A stretch of 64,000 nt of DNA from Acidobacteriota bacterium (GTDB lineage: Bacteria; Acidobacteriota; Thermoanaerobaculia; Gp7-AA8). Location of the stretch: the NCBI GenBank assembly GCA_021325515.1, contig JAJPHC010000030.1, positions 204,976 to 268,975 on the forward strand, in the 5' to 3' direction. Within the stretch, counting starts at the first letter, position 1. The number at the start of each line of letters is the position of its first letter. Shown in pieces: positions 26,468-36,264 of the stretch. The notes beneath the pieces are model-generated. The model was not told where the DNA came from. It made no database searches and saw nothing but the letters and a program-made list of their open reading frames with translations. Both the position numbers and the translations under genes were made by a program.

Positions 26468-29025
26468 ATGCATCTCCATCCCGGCGACAAACTCGGCCGA
26501 TATGAGATCGTCTCATTCATCGGCGCGGGCGGCATGGGTCAGGTCTATCGCGCGCGCGATGCGCAGCTCGCGCGCGAAGTCGCCGTCAAGCTCCTGCCCA
26601 CCGCATCCGCCGGCAACCCTCAGATCGTCACGCGATTCCAGCAGGAGGCGCGCGCCCTCGGCCTCCTCAATCATCCGAACCTCGTCACCGTGTACGACTT
26701 CGGCACGTCCGGCGATTCGTTCTACATCGTGCTGGAGCTGCTCGAAGGCGAGACGCTTCGCGAGCGCATCACGCGCGGCCCGCTCTCGCCGCGCCGCGCG
26801 ATCCAGTACGCCACCTCCATCGCGCGCGGCATGGCCGCCGCGCACGATCGCGGAATCGTCCATCGCGATCTGAAGCCGGAGAACGTCTTTCTGACGAAGA
26901 GCGGCGGGCTGAAGATCCTCGACTTCGGTCTGGCGAAGATGAATCCCGCGTTCGATCTCTTCGCCGCCGACGACGACTCCCCGACGCTCGTCGGCGTCTC
27001 GCAGCCGGGGATGGTCATCGGCACCGTCGGCTACATCGCGCCGGAGCAGTTGCGCGGCGAAGCCGTCGATCATCGCGCCGACATCTTCGCCTTCGGCGGC
27101 ATCCTCTTCGAGATGCTGACGGGCAAGCGCGCCTTCAAGGGTCCGACAGCCGTCGCGACGATGAGCGCGATTCTCAACGACGATCCCGCCAGCCTGCAGG
27201 ACCTCGGTTCCGCGGCCATCCCCGGACTCGATCTGATCGTCGCGCGGTGTCTGGAGAAGGATCCGGAGAATCGCTTTCAGAGTGCGCACGATCTCGCCCT
27301 CGCGCTGGAGGCGCTGGGCAGTTCGACCGACAGCCTCGCGATTCCCTTCGCTGCGAGACTGCGAGGCAGCGCGCGACGATTCAAACGGTACGCGCTCACA
27401 GCGGCCGCGGCGCTCGTTGCCGCTGCCATCGGTGCCTTCCTCTGGACGCGCCTCCAGCCGCATCCCCAGCCGCGCTATCGCCAGCTCACCTTCCGCCGCG
27501 GCGACATCTCCGCCGCGCGCTTCACTCCCGACGGCGGCATCGCCTACTCCGCCGCATGGGAGGGCGGCCATATTCGATCTACACCTCGCGCCTGGACTCC
27601 ATCGAGTCGCGCGATCTCGAGCTCCGCAGCAATGAACTGTTAGGCGTCAGCCGCACCGGCGCACTCGCCCTCATCGTGAAGGAAACGGAGGTCGGGGGAA
27701 CGCTCGCGGTGGCCTCGCTGTCGGGTGGCGCACCGCGCGAAGTGGCGGACGATGTCGTCGCGGCCGACTGGTCGCCCGACGGCAAAACGCTGGCACTCGC
27801 GCGGCGCACGAGCAGCGGCGAATATCAGATCGAGTATCCGCCGGGAAAGATCCTCTACTCCGGCCCGACGCGCATCCGCGATCTGCGTGTCTCGCCCGAC
27901 GGAACGATGCTGGCCTTCCGCCTCCGCGAGGCGCGGCTCGGCAAGGCCTTCGCGGTGGCCATCCTCGACTCTAACCATCGGCTGCACAAGCTCGGCGACT
28001 GGAACAACGCCAAGGGGCTGGTCTGGACGCCCGATGGCGCGAAGGTCCTCTTCGCCTCGAACGAGAATGGCTCGACGGCCTTGCGCAGCGTGACGCCATC
28101 CGGCCGCGTGGAAGTCATCGGACGCTTCGACGGCTTCGTCAAACTTCACGACATCGCGCCGAACGGCGAGCTGCTGATGACGCGCGATGACTATCGCGAA
28201 GGCATCATGGCCCGCGCTCCCGGAGCCGATCATGAGCGCGATCTCTCCTGGTTCGACGGCTCCGGAGCCTCCGACATCTCACCCGATGGAACGCTTCTCC
28301 TGATGAGCGAGTTCGGCGAAGCCGGCGGCGCGAAGTACTCCGCCTACGTCCGTCCGATGAACGGCGATCCCGCCGTGCGCCTCGGCGACGGCTACGGCGT
28401 CGCGCTCTCTCCCGATCTCACTTCCGCGCTGGTCATCGTTCCCGGCACCACACCACACCTCGCGATCGTCCCGCTGGGCGCAGGCGAAACCCGCACCGTT
28501 CCCCGCGGCAACATCGAAGACTACGAGTTCGCCTCCTGGCTTCCCGACGGACACACGATCGTCTTCACCGGACGCACCGCGAACACGCCGATGCGCGTCT
28601 ACCTGCAGGACACGCGCGGCGGCGTCCCCGTCGCGATCGGCCCGCCCGACGTCCGCCTCGCGCAATCCTCGCGGCCCGTCTCGCCTGACGGAAAACGGCT
28701 CGTCGTCCGGCGCGACGACGGCGCGATCCTCATCGTCTCCACCGATGGAAGCGGCACACCCCACGTGCTGCCGATCGACAAGCGCTATCGCCCGATCACG
28801 TGGTCGCCCGATGGCCGCGAGCTCTTCGTCTACGGCGAGGCGGAGATTCCGGCGAAGATCTATCGCGTGAATGTCGAGAACGGAACACTGACGTTCGTTC
28901 GCGATCTGATGCCGGCCGACGCCGCAGGTGTGTATCGCCTGCTCGACGTCGTCATCACACCCGACGGAAGAGCCTACGCCTACGGCGTTCTGCGCAATCT
29001 CTCGACTCTCTTCCTCCGCCAGTAG
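26468..29025 (+). pseudogene. Ser/Thr protein kinase with TolB-like propeller, interrupted by a frameshift
   Basis: Two adjacent frames together make one protein of about 850 aa. Residues 1-280 are a Hanks-type kinase with all key motifs: GAGGMGQVYRARD (P-loop), AVKLL (Lys), HRDLKPENVF (catalytic) and DFGLAKM. A single membrane helix lies at about 306-325 (ALTAAAALVAAAIGAFLW). The C-terminal part is a TolB/WD40-type beta-propeller with repeated WSPDGK and VSPDG blades. The frame is lost near 27560, at GGGAGGG. Reading one base back gives the continuous A-W-E-G-R-P-Y-S-I-Y, so one base seems to be missing. No slippery heptamer supports programmed shifting; a sequencing error or a recent mutation is more likely. 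This architecture is frequent in Acidobacteriota. Confidence 0.85.
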
Positions 29026-29037
29026 CACACTAAGGGG

Positions 29038-30522
29038 ATGCCGGTCATCACGAGTGCCGCTTCGTGGATGTTCCTCGCTCTCGCCACGCCCGCGCGCCGC
29101 CGCCCGTCGCCGCAACCGTGGCAACCGAATTTCACTGTGGCGAAGATCGGCCCCATCACCGTTGCTGCGAAAACGTTCCATGCATCAGGACGAGTGAGCG
29201 CGCAGTGGAACAGCGCAGCATCGGCCGATCATTACGAAGTGACTGCGACGAAGGCGAACGGCGGCGTTCCCATCGTCTACAAGATGAACCAGAGCGGAAC
29301 GCTGACGGGCCTTGCGTCATCGACCGAATATCGCTTCGCGATCAAGGCATGCCTCGACGCCGCGTGCTCCTCTTCGATCGACGGCGGAACAGCGTCCGCG
29401 ACGACGGACGAGGAGTATTGGCAGATCCGGGGAACCGGAAGCACGTTCGCGACCGCGGACAGGATCGTGTCCGACGGAAACACCAAACCCTGGGTTGTGC
29501 GCTGGGGTGCGGATGCAGGCTCGAGCCTCGCGAACCGCGCGCAGCTCTACTACGACCCGATCCCTTCTTCGGAGAAGGGCATCAAGATCGGGACGAACAG
29601 CAACGCGATCACCTCGGCGGATTCGGTCGCGTCATGGACGCCGCTCTCCGGCTACGGATTTCATCGCAATGATGGAAATGGAAAAGCCGGCACAGGCCCT
29701 CTGACGTTTCAGGTCATCCCGCTCAGCGCCCGAACCGGCGGTGCGGCACTTCTGATCTACGAAGCGACGGATGCGGATGGTCACGGAAGGATCTACTCAA
29801 TCAAGAGCCGCGACGGCTGGCTCGGACGCGATTTCAACAAGAGTGCAAGCACGATCTGTGCAGACACCGACCTCGTCGCCGGCGGCAACTGCGAAGCGAA
29901 GCTCGAGATCGGCATCGCGAGCGACGGCAATCCGCACGTGAACGAGGCGCGCCAGTTCAAGGTGGGACTGCCGCTGCTCGATCAGTGGACGTGGGACGGC
30001 GACTCCGGCACTTTCATGGTCGTCACACTGCACTTCGGCAACGACACTGCCTGCAGCACGAGCTTCTTCAACATGGGTTCCGCGTTCTATGGGAACAGCA
30101 AGTGGACTCTCGAATACGGCAGCAACGGCTGTCCGAAAGTGATCCCCGGAGTCCAGGCACCGATGCCGGTGCACCTCGGTGCTCTTCGCTACAAGCTCTA
30201 TTTCAATCACAACACGAATGCGAGCGGCTCCGCCGATCAGTTCAAGCCGATGAAGCTGCTCTACGCCGACGGCGCCGGAGGTCTGAGCCCGGCGCTCGTG
30301 GAATTCGCGGACTGGGAAGACATCTCGCAGGCTCGCCGCGTCAACATATTCTGGCCCACGGGCGTGCTCCTCACCGATCAGGAGAAGAGCATGTTCGACG
30401 ACTATCAGGTGTGGATGCCGGCCGGCGATCCTCAACTGCAGGTGATGTACTCGAACATGAGCTGTCCGAACAACGCGTGCGGCCCGCCGTTCATCGGGAT
30501 GGCTGTGCTGTTGAATCCGTGA
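29038..30522 (+). CDS. fibronectin type III domain protein, probably exported
   Basis: 494 aa. The N terminus has a short hydrophobic stretch (SWMFLALATPA) that could be a weak signal peptide. Residues about 45-125 form one FN3 domain (ADHYEVTATKANGG, LTGLASSTEYRFAIKAC). The rest is unrecognised, with several cysteine pairs (TACSTSF, MSCPNNACGP) fitting an extracytoplasmic location. The ATG lies 13 nt after the kinase stop, so the two genes may be co-transcribed. A CACACT box 6 nt upstream could give a separate start. The 3' end overlaps the sco gene by 32 nt. Confidence 0.65.
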   Translation: MPVITSAASWMFLALATPARRRPSPQPWQPNFTVAKIGPITVAAKTFHASGRVSAQWNSAASADHYEVTATKANGGVPIVYKMNQSGTLTGLASSTEYRFAIKACLDAACSSSIDGGTASATTDEEYWQIRGTGSTFATADRIVSDGNTKPWVVRWGADAGSSLANRAQLYYDPIPSSEKGIKIGTNSNAITSADSVASWTPLSGYGFHRNDGNGKAGTGPLTFQVIPLSARTGGAALLIYEATDADGHGRIYSIKSRDGWLGRDFNKSASTICADTDLVAGGNCEAKLEIGIASDGNPHVNEARQFKVGLPLLDQWTWDGDSGTFMVVTLHFGNDTACSTSFFNMGSAFYGNSKWTLEYGSNGCPKVIPGVQAPMPVHLGALRYKLYFNHNTNASGSADQFKPMKLLYADGAGGLSPALVEFADWEDISQARRVNIFWPTGVLLTDQEKSMFDDYQVWMPAGDPQLQVMYSNMSCPNNACGPPFIGMAVLLNP

Positions 30523-31102
30523 GCGGCTTCGTTCGCTCGCCGAGGAGAGTGACGAGATACACCATCGCCATGAGGGCGATGAACAGCAGTACGGCGATGA
30601 TGATCCCTGCGTAGCGGCCGAGCCAGTCGGTGCGGCCGCGTGCGATCGCGAGCGCCTCGTCGATCTGCTTGCCCGAGTATTCGGTGCCGAGAAGATATTT
30701 CACGGGCCGCAGACTGGCGTCGAGGACGATGATCTGATTCGGGTGTGCGAACAGTCCGTTCGCATCCGCGTAACGATAGCCGAGGGGATCGAGAAACTCG
30801 TGCGGATTCCGGGACGAGACGAGGGTCCACGAAAGAGGCAGCGCATGCCGCTCGCGAAAACGGCGCAGATCGGCCGGTGTGTCGCGCGGGTCCATGGAGA
30901 AGAGGATGACGCGATACGACGAGGGTGACGCCGCCGACTCCGCGACTCCGCGCTTCAGCCCATTCGCAATCAGAGGACAGGCCAGCGGACACCGGCAGTA
31001 AATCGGCGCGACGATCACCGGAGCCCCGCGGAACTCGTCCGTCGAGCGAACGCGGTTGGTGTCGTCGGTGGTTAGGATGGCGAGGAGAATGAGAGTGAGC
31101 AT
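30491..31102 (-). CDS. SCO1/SenC-family copper chaperone
   Basis: 203 aa; thioredoxin-like copper protein involved in assembling the CuA site of cytochrome oxidase. The copper motif is in YCRCPLACPLIANGL (CPLAC), and the later histidine is in FAHPNQIIVLD. An N-terminal hydrophobic stretch (LTLILLAILT) and a C-terminal membrane helix (IIIAVLLFIALMAMVYLVTLL) place it at the membrane facing the periplasm. It lies just downstream of the oxidase subunit genes on the same strand, separated by a repeat array, which supports a role in that enzyme's assembly. Confidence 0.85.
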   Translation of the reverse strand: MLTLILLAILTTDDTNRVRSTDEFRGAPVIVAPIYCRCPLACPLIANGLKRGVAESAASPSSYRVILFSMDPRDTPADLRRFRERHALPLSWTLVSSRNPHEFLDPLGYRYADANGLFAHPNQIIVLDASLRPVKYLLGTEYSGKQIDEALAIARGRTDWLGRYAGIIIAVLLFIALMAMVYLVTLLGERTKPLTDSTAQPSR

Positions 31103-31116
31103 GATTGCTAGTGGAA

Positions 31117-31258
31117 AGGATGGGACGGATGGGACGGATGGGACGGATGGGACCGATGGGACGGATGGGACCGATGGGACGGATGGGACGGATGGGACTC
31201 CGATGCGGTTCTACCCATCCGTCCTATCCGTCCCATCCGTCCCATAGTCCCATCCCAT
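31117..31258. repeat. inverted array of GGGACGGAT nonamers
   Basis: Eight or more GGGACGGAT/GGGACCGAT units are followed by ATCCGTCCC units in reverse orientation. They fill the space between oxidase subunit I and sco. Related nonamers occur at 33853-34107 and 47945-48000. Confidence 0.85.
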
Positions 31259-31262
31259 TCAT

Positions 31263-32936
31263 CTATTCAGCCACCGGGCTCCCGGGCAAATACCTCGGTG
31301 CGCCTTCGTAGTTCGCCTTCGCCAGTTCGTAGAACGGCGCGGTGTACGCGAGGATCAGGAGAATCACGGCCGCGATGATCCAGGGGCGGAAGCTCTGCAC
31401 GGCCGGAACGCGTTCGTCGTGCAGCGGCTCGCTCACCGGAAGGTCGAGTGCTGCTTCGCGCGTCTTGCTGCTGAGCAGCGTCGTGAAGAAGACGATGAAG
31501 TAGAGCGCCATCGCCGTGAACATGATCACGCCGCCGATCGTCCCGACGAGCTTCGCCACTTTCCACGCCGGCTGATACAGCGGTGATGCGGGGTTCGTGT
31601 ACGACAGCCCCATGTTGGTGCGGCGCGGCTCGCCGGCGATGCCTCCGATGAAGAGTCCCGTCGAGAACACCATGATGCCCAGCGTCCAGAGATACGGCAC
31701 CCAGGCATTGAGTCCCTTGAACCGGATGTCGCGCCCGGTTAGACAGGAGATCAGCAGGAGACTCCCGCCGATGAATGCGAGAAACACCGGCCCGGCCACC
31801 GTCTGATGAAAGTGCGCCGGCATCCACGCCGTGTTGTGCACGACGTTGTCGAGGTTGTAGGAAGCGTTGATGATCCCTGTGATGCCGCCGAAGATGAAGA
31901 TGAAGAGACCGCAGAAGAGATAGCCGAACATCCAGCGCTCGCGATCGAGCCACGGCAGCTTCTTCCACCAGCCGAACAGTCCCTCGCCTCCCTGCTTCCG
32001 CGCGCCGTACTCCATCGATGCCGCGAGCGTGAACGCCGTGACGAGACTCGGAATCGCCACGAGCAGCGTGAAGAACGCATGCACCGACTTCCAGGTCGTG
32101 CTGATCGCGGGCTCCGTCTATTGATGATGGATCCCGATCGGCGCGGAGAAGGCGACGAGCCAGAGGAACGTGAATCGTCCCGCGAAATCGGAGTAGAGCT
32201 TTCCGCCGGCGAGCTTCGGCAGCATCGTGTAATACATCACGTACGCCGGCAGCAGCCAGAAGTAGACGAGCGGGTGGCCGAAGAACCAGAAGAGCATGCG
32301 CGCCAGCGGCACGTTCACGGTCTTCGTGATGCCGAGGGACCAGGGGATCAGCAGGAAGATGATCTCCACCGCGACCGGCAGCGTGGCGATGAACCAGACG
32401 ATGAACGTGGCGAAGATGCCGGTAATCGCCAGCGGCGTCTTTTCGCCGGGATGTTCGCGCTTCCACGCGCGATAGGTCGGAATCCAGCAGAAGAACGCGA
32501 CCCACGACCCAACCACGAGCAGCACCAGTCCGATGTAGAACGCCGGATGCGCCTTGAGCGGCGGATAGAACGTGTAGAGCACGCTCGCATGTCCGGTGAG
32601 CATCGGCACGGCGGCCATCAGCGTCCCGATCACCATCAGCCACATCGACGCCGAGGCGCCGCCATGGATCAGCGGCTTGCCGGTGTAGAAGCGCATGATC
32701 GCGTGTCCGAACGCGACGGCGAAGAACGTCGTGAAGACGACGGCGTTGATCGCACCATGCAGCGTCAGCCCCTGGTAGTACTCGATGCCGAGGAAGGAGC
32801 GGGAGCGGATGACGCCGGCGCGATAGAGCACCTGCAGCAGTCCTGTCGCGATGCCGAGGATGAGGAGGACCATCGGAAAGGCGATCTCGGTGAGGATGAT
32901 CGTGCGGAGGCCGGGCTCGATCTCGGTGCGCGTCAT
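31263..32936 (-). pseudogene. cbaA: ba3-type cytochrome c oxidase subunit I, interrupted by an in-frame amber codon
   Basis: Catalytic heme-copper subunit, 557 codons long, as in ba3-type enzymes. Both halves lie in the same frame, separated only by TAG at 32118-32120 (codon 273). Key residues are intact: low-spin heme His in GLTLHGAINAVV, CuB His and linked Tyr in FGHPLVYFW, the CuB His pair in GIHHQ, and heme ligands in WMPAHFHQTVAG. The stop directly follows HHQ, where relatives have an aromatic residue. The rest has the ba3-like LVTAFTLAASMEYGARK stretch. Other genes nearby end in TAG, so the codon is not reassigned. Either a point mutation or an assembly error. ATGA overlap with the subunit II gene. 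Confidence 0.85.
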
Positions 32937-33679
32937 TTCAGGGTCTCCAGATACTCGACGATCGTGTGCAGGTCGTTCGGCGGAATTTCCATCGCAGGCA
33001 TCACCGGGTCGAAGCCTTTGACGATCTGCGAGTCCGGCTTCTCGATCGACTGCTTGAGATAGTCGTCCGTCGCGGTGACCGTCTTGCCGTCGGCGAGCGT
33101 CCGCTTGCTGCCGTAGAGACCCTTGAACGTCGGGCCGGGCGACGGCGTGCCGTCGAGCGAATGGCAGGCCGTACAGCCGTATTTGTCGAGCAGATCCCTC
33201 CCCGACGCTGCTGCAACGGCTGGTTGGGGCGGCGGCTCCGGCGGCTTGTCGGTGACGTGAATGCGTCCCGCCATGTTGTGATGCTGCACGCCGCAGTACT
33301 CGTTGCAGACGACGAGGTAGTCGCCCGCCTTGTCGAACTTCACGCGCGCGTAGTTGACGGCGCCCGGCACGGCCATCAGATTCACGTTCGTGCCGATGAT
33401 CTGCATCCCGTGCGTGACGTCGGCAGTGCTCAGATAGATGTCGACGGTCGAACCGGGAACGACATTCAGATCGGCAGGCTCGAACTTCCACATCCGCGCC
33501 ACGTAGTGCACCTCGTAGCGCTTCGGCCCCTGCTCGATGACCTTCGCATCCTTGAAGGGGCGCACGTCGTTGAGGCAATTCGGCACATCGATGCCGAAGA
33601 CGCGGACGGAAAGAGCGATCACGCCGGCGATCGCAAGGACGAAGATGGTCGCAGCCGCGATGATTCGTTTCTCGAGCAT
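32933..33679 (-). CDS. cbaB: cytochrome c oxidase subunit II with CuA site and C-terminal cytochrome c domain
   Basis: 248 aa. One N-terminal membrane helix (IIAAATIFVLAIAGVIALSV), then a cupredoxin domain with a full CuA site: His in VTHGMQI and CNEYCGVQHHNM. After a proline-rich linker a class I cytochrome c domain carries CTACH and a distal Met in VMPAMEIPP. So electrons pass from an attached heme c to CuA and subunit I. The start at 33679 is the Met just before the membrane helix. It lies 2 nt after the cbaD-like gene and overlaps subunit I by ATGA, forming one operon. Confidence 0.93.
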   Translation of the reverse strand: MLEKRIIAAATIFVLAIAGVIALSVRVFGIDVPNCLNDVRPFKDAKVIEQGPKRYEVHYVARMWKFEPADLNVVPGSTVDIYLSTADVTHGMQIIGTNVNLMAVPGAVNYARVKFDKAGDYLVVCNEYCGVQHHNMAGRIHVTDKPPEPPPQPAVAAASGRDLLDKYGCTACHSLDGTPSPGPTFKGLYGSKRTLADGKTVTATDDYLKQSIEKPDSQIVKGFDPVMPAMEIPPNDLHTIVEYLETLK

Positions 33680-33681
33680 CG

Positions 33682-33795
33682 CTAGCCCCGCGCCACCATG
33701 ATGCCCATGATCAATCCCCAGAGCGCGACGTAGAACAGCATCATCGCGACGAAAAAAGCAATCGCACCACGAGGAACGAAATCTTCGTCTTCCAT
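33682..33795 (-). CDS. cbaD: tiny ba3 oxidase subunit IIa (CbaD-like)
   Basis: 37-aa single-helix protein: MEDEDFVPRGAIAFF, a hydrophobic helix, then GIMVARG. The pattern matches the 34-aa subunit IIa of Thermus ba3 oxidase, which has PKGALAVI and ends FFARG. It is the first gene of the oxidase operon, 2 nt upstream of subunit II. Position and similarity both support it. Because of its size it is easily missed. Confidence 0.8.
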   Translation of the reverse strand: MEDEDFVPRGAIAFFVAMMLFYVALWGLIMGIMVARG

Positions 33796-33852
33796 AAAAG
33801 GAAGAAAACATGGGGGCGAAAGGGTGCAGGGTGTTCGTTGTCACATGGCGGT

Positions 33853-34107
33853 GTGATGGGATGGGACTATGGGACGGATGGGACCTATAGGACCTATAGG
33901 GAGTTACCGTCTAACCTCGGTTCCGCCCACAGGGTCCCATTGGTCCCATAGGTGTCCCATTAGTCCCCCATAGTTACCGTCTAACCTCGGTTCCGCCCAT
34001 AGGTCCCATAGGTCCCATAGGTCCCATTAGTCCATAGTTACCGTCTAACCTCGGTCCGCCCATAGGTCCCATCCGTCCCATCCGTCCCATCCCAACCATC
34101 ACACTCC
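33853..34107. repeat. nonamer array with three copies of a longer unit
   Basis: GGGACGGAT/GGGACCTAT units open the array and ATAGGTCCC/ATCCGTCCC units close it. Between them AGTTACCGTCTAACCTCGG occurs three times (starting 33902, 33972 and 34036). The whole 250-bp region between the oxidase and benzoyl-CoA operons is non-coding and could fold into a branched hairpin. Confidence 0.8.
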
Positions 34108-34159
34108 CCGGTGACCGCTCACACCGCCCTTCGTGCGACGCTTCTTTACCGTTCGTTTC

Positions 34160-35191
34160 ATGGCGGTCACAGTGGAAGCAATCGGTTACCGGCTGACACC
34201 GGATGGGTCTTTCATTCGCGGCGGGTTCCTGGTCGATCCCAAACCTGACGAAGTCGTCGTCGAAGTTGCGGGCTGCGGCCTGTGTCACACCGACATCGGG
34301 TTCGCGCGCGGCGGCGTCGCGACGCGGCATCCGCTCCCGCTGATTCTCGGCCACGAGATCTCCGGGCGCGTGATCGATGCCGGTGCAAGCTCGGCGCAGT
34401 GGGTGGGCCGCGCCGTCATCGTTCCGGCGGTCATTCCCTGCGGCGACTGCGATGCGTGCCGCGCGCATCGCCCGACGATCTGCCGCCGGCAGTTCATGCC
34501 GGGCAACGATGGCGACGGCGGCTTCGCGTCACACGTCGTCGTGCCGGCACGCGGTCTCTGCCCCGTTCCTGAAACATTGCCGGATGGCATCACGCTGCCG
34601 ATGCTCTCCGTGCTCGCCGACGCGATCAGCACTCCATTCGAAGCGATCGATCGCGCCAACGTCGGCCCTGACGACGTCGCGGTTTTCGTCGGCGTGGGAG
34701 GAGTCGGCGGCTTCGGCGTGCAGATCGCCGCGGCACTCGGCGCCTGCGTCGTCGCGATCGACGTCAGCGAGATGAAGCTCGAGCTCGCGAGCCAGCATGG
34801 CGCATCGCTCACCTTGAATGCGCGCACTCTGACGCCGAAGGAAATCAAAGCGGGCATCCGCTCCGTCGCGCGCAAGGGGCTGAAGATTTTCGAGACGAGC
34901 GGCACGACGGCCGGCCAGCAGACCGCATTCCAACTGCTCGACTACGGCGCGTATCTCGCGATCGTCGGCTTCACTCCCGACAAGGTCGAGCTGCGGCTCT
35001 CGAACCTCATGGCCTTCGACGCCACGGCGCGCGGTAACTGGGGCTGCGCGCCGGCGAAGTATCCCGCCGCCCTGAACCTCGTGCTCGAGGGAAAGATCGC
35101 CATCGCCCCGTACATCGAGCTCCACTCGCTCGACGAACTGCCTGCGCTCATCGACCAACACACGCCACTGCGTCCGGTACTGCTGCCATGA
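34160..35191 (+). CDS. had: 6-hydroxycyclohex-1-ene-1-carbonyl-CoA dehydrogenase
   Basis: 343-aa zinc alcohol dehydrogenase. In the benzoyl-CoA pathway it oxidises 6-hydroxycyclohex-1-ene-1-carbonyl-CoA to the 6-oxo compound with NAD. Visible motifs: catalytic zinc [10 protein letters not shown] and GHEISG, structural zinc [15 protein letters not shown], and nucleotide-binding [19 protein letters not shown]. The family alone would allow other alcohols; the assignment rests on the genes that follow (oah, bcrCBAD). Start 34160 is preferred ([12 protein letters not shown]) over 34133 because a TACCGT box lies 7 nt upstream. First gene of a seven-gene overlapping operon; its stop overlaps the oah start (ATGA). 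Confidence 0.85.
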   Translation: MAVTVEAIGYRLTPDGSFIRGGFLVDPKPDEVVVEVAGCGLCHTDIGFARGGVATRHPLPLILGHEISGRVIDAGASSAQWVGRAVIVPAVIPCGDCDACRAHRPTICRRQFMPGNDGDGGFASHVVVPARGLCPVPETLPDGITLPMLSVLADAISTPFEAIDRANVGPDDVAVFVGVGGVGGFGVQIAAALGACVVAIDVSEMKLELASQHGASLTLNARTLTPKEIKAGIRSVARKGLKIFETSGTTAGQQTAFQLLDYGAYLAIVGFTPDKVELRLSNLMAFDATARGNWGCAPAKYPAALNLVLEGKIAIAPYIELHSLDELPALIDQHTPLRPVLLP

Positions 35192-36264
35192 AAAATCACA
35201 ACCTCACCAGCGATTTCTCTCCACGCGAGATCCTCGTCTCACGGCACCGCGTCGCGGACGGACTGCACAGCGTCTGGATCACGCTCAACAACCCGCGCGA
35301 GATGAACAGCTACACCAGCGAGATGGTGAAGGAGATCATCCTCGCCATTCGCGAGGCGAGCAACGATCGCGCAGCGGTCGCCGTCGTCCTGACCGGCGCC
35401 GGCAGCTCCGCCTTCTGCGCCGGCGGCAACACGCGCGAATACGCGGAGCTCTACGCCGGCCGTCCCAACGAATACCGGCAGTACATGCGGCTCTTCAACG
35501 ACATGGTCACCGCGATTCTCCATTGCGACAAGCCGGTGATCTGCCGCGTGAACGGCCTGCGCGTCGGCGGCGGACAGGAGATCGGGATGGCCTGCGACTT
35601 CTCGATCGCCAGCGATCTCGCCCTCTTCAGTCAGGCCGGACCGAAGCACGGCTCCGCTCCCGACGGCGGCAGCACCGACTTCCTCCCGCTCTACGTCGGC
35701 GCCGAGCGTGCGATGTACAGCGCGACGCTCTGCCAGACGTGGAGCGCACACCGCTTCTACTGGCTCGGCGGCCTCACGCAGATCGTTCCCGCGCTGCGCG
35801 TCGACGGCCAGTGGTTTGCGAATCCGCTCGTCGTCACCGATCGCCTCATGGACGAATACGGCCGCATGATCATCGGCGAGCCGAAGAGCGGACCGGCGCG
35901 CGAGGAAGCGAAGGCACTCCTCGCACGCGGCAGCGTCGATCTCTCCCTCCTCGACGACGCCGTCGACGACCTCATCCAGAAACTGCTGCACACAATGCCC
36001 GACTGTCTGATCAAGACGATCGAGAGCGTGCGCAAGCACAAGCTCGAGCATTGGGACCGCAACCGCGAATCGAATCGAGCCTGGCTCTCGCTCAACATGA
36101 TGACCGAGGCGAATGCGGGATTCCGGGCATTCCACTACGGAACGAAGCAGCAGCGCGAAGTCGACTTCGTGAAGCTGCGCCAGCGTCTCGCCGAAGGCGC
36201 GGCATGGAGCGAGGAGCTCATCGAGGAGGTCGCACCGTGGCTTGCACCGAAAGTGAATGTGTAG
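35188..36264 (+). CDS. oah: 6-oxocyclohex-1-ene-1-carbonyl-CoA hydrolase (ring opening, BamA/Oah)
   Basis: 358-aa member of the crotonase superfamily. It adds water to 6-oxocyclohex-1-ene-1-carbonyl-CoA and cleaves the ring to 3-hydroxypimelyl-CoA. Oxyanion-hole regions are visible as [14 protein letters not shown] and [16 protein letters not shown]. The long stretch [19 protein letters not shown] is typical of this hydrolase and not of ordinary enoyl-CoA hydratases; the length also exceeds that of simple crotonases. This gene is a widely used marker of anaerobic aromatic degradation. ATGA overlap with had; 28-nt overlap with bcrC. Confidence 0.92.
   Translation: MKNHNLTSDFSPREILVSRHRVADGLHSVWITLNNPREMNSYTSEMVKEIILAIREASNDRAAVAVVLTGAGSSAFCAGGNTREYAELYAGRPNEYRQYMRLFNDMVTAILHCDKPVICRVNGLRVGGGQEIGMACDFSIASDLALFSQAGPKHGSAPDGGSTDFLPLYVGAERAMYSATLCQTWSAHRFYWLGGLTQIVPALRVDGQWFANPLVVTDRLMDEYGRMIIGEPKSGPAREEAKALLARGSVDLSLLDDAVDDLIQKLLHTMPDCLIKTIESVRKHKLEHWDRNRESNRAWLSLNMMTEANAGFRAFHYGTKQQREVDFVKLRQRLAEGAAWSEELIEEVAPWLAPKVNV

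Noticed and set aside
27545-27600. Programmed -1 frameshift in the kinase gene
   Set aside because: No X XXY YYZ heptamer or strong downstream structure could be recognised; a missing base is simpler.
31117-31258. CRISPR-like appearance of the regular arrays
   Set aside because: Units are 7 or 9 nt without unique spacers, arms are complementary, and no cas gene is near.
32118-32120. TAG recoding (pyrrolysine or reassigned amber)
   Set aside because: Other genes in the window, such as those ending at 29025 and 55812, use TAG as a normal stop, and the position is not one where pyrrolysine is known.
33974-34468. Minus-strand frame with MGRMGPMG repeats
   Set aside because: It is a translation of the nonamer array and overlaps the clear had gene.
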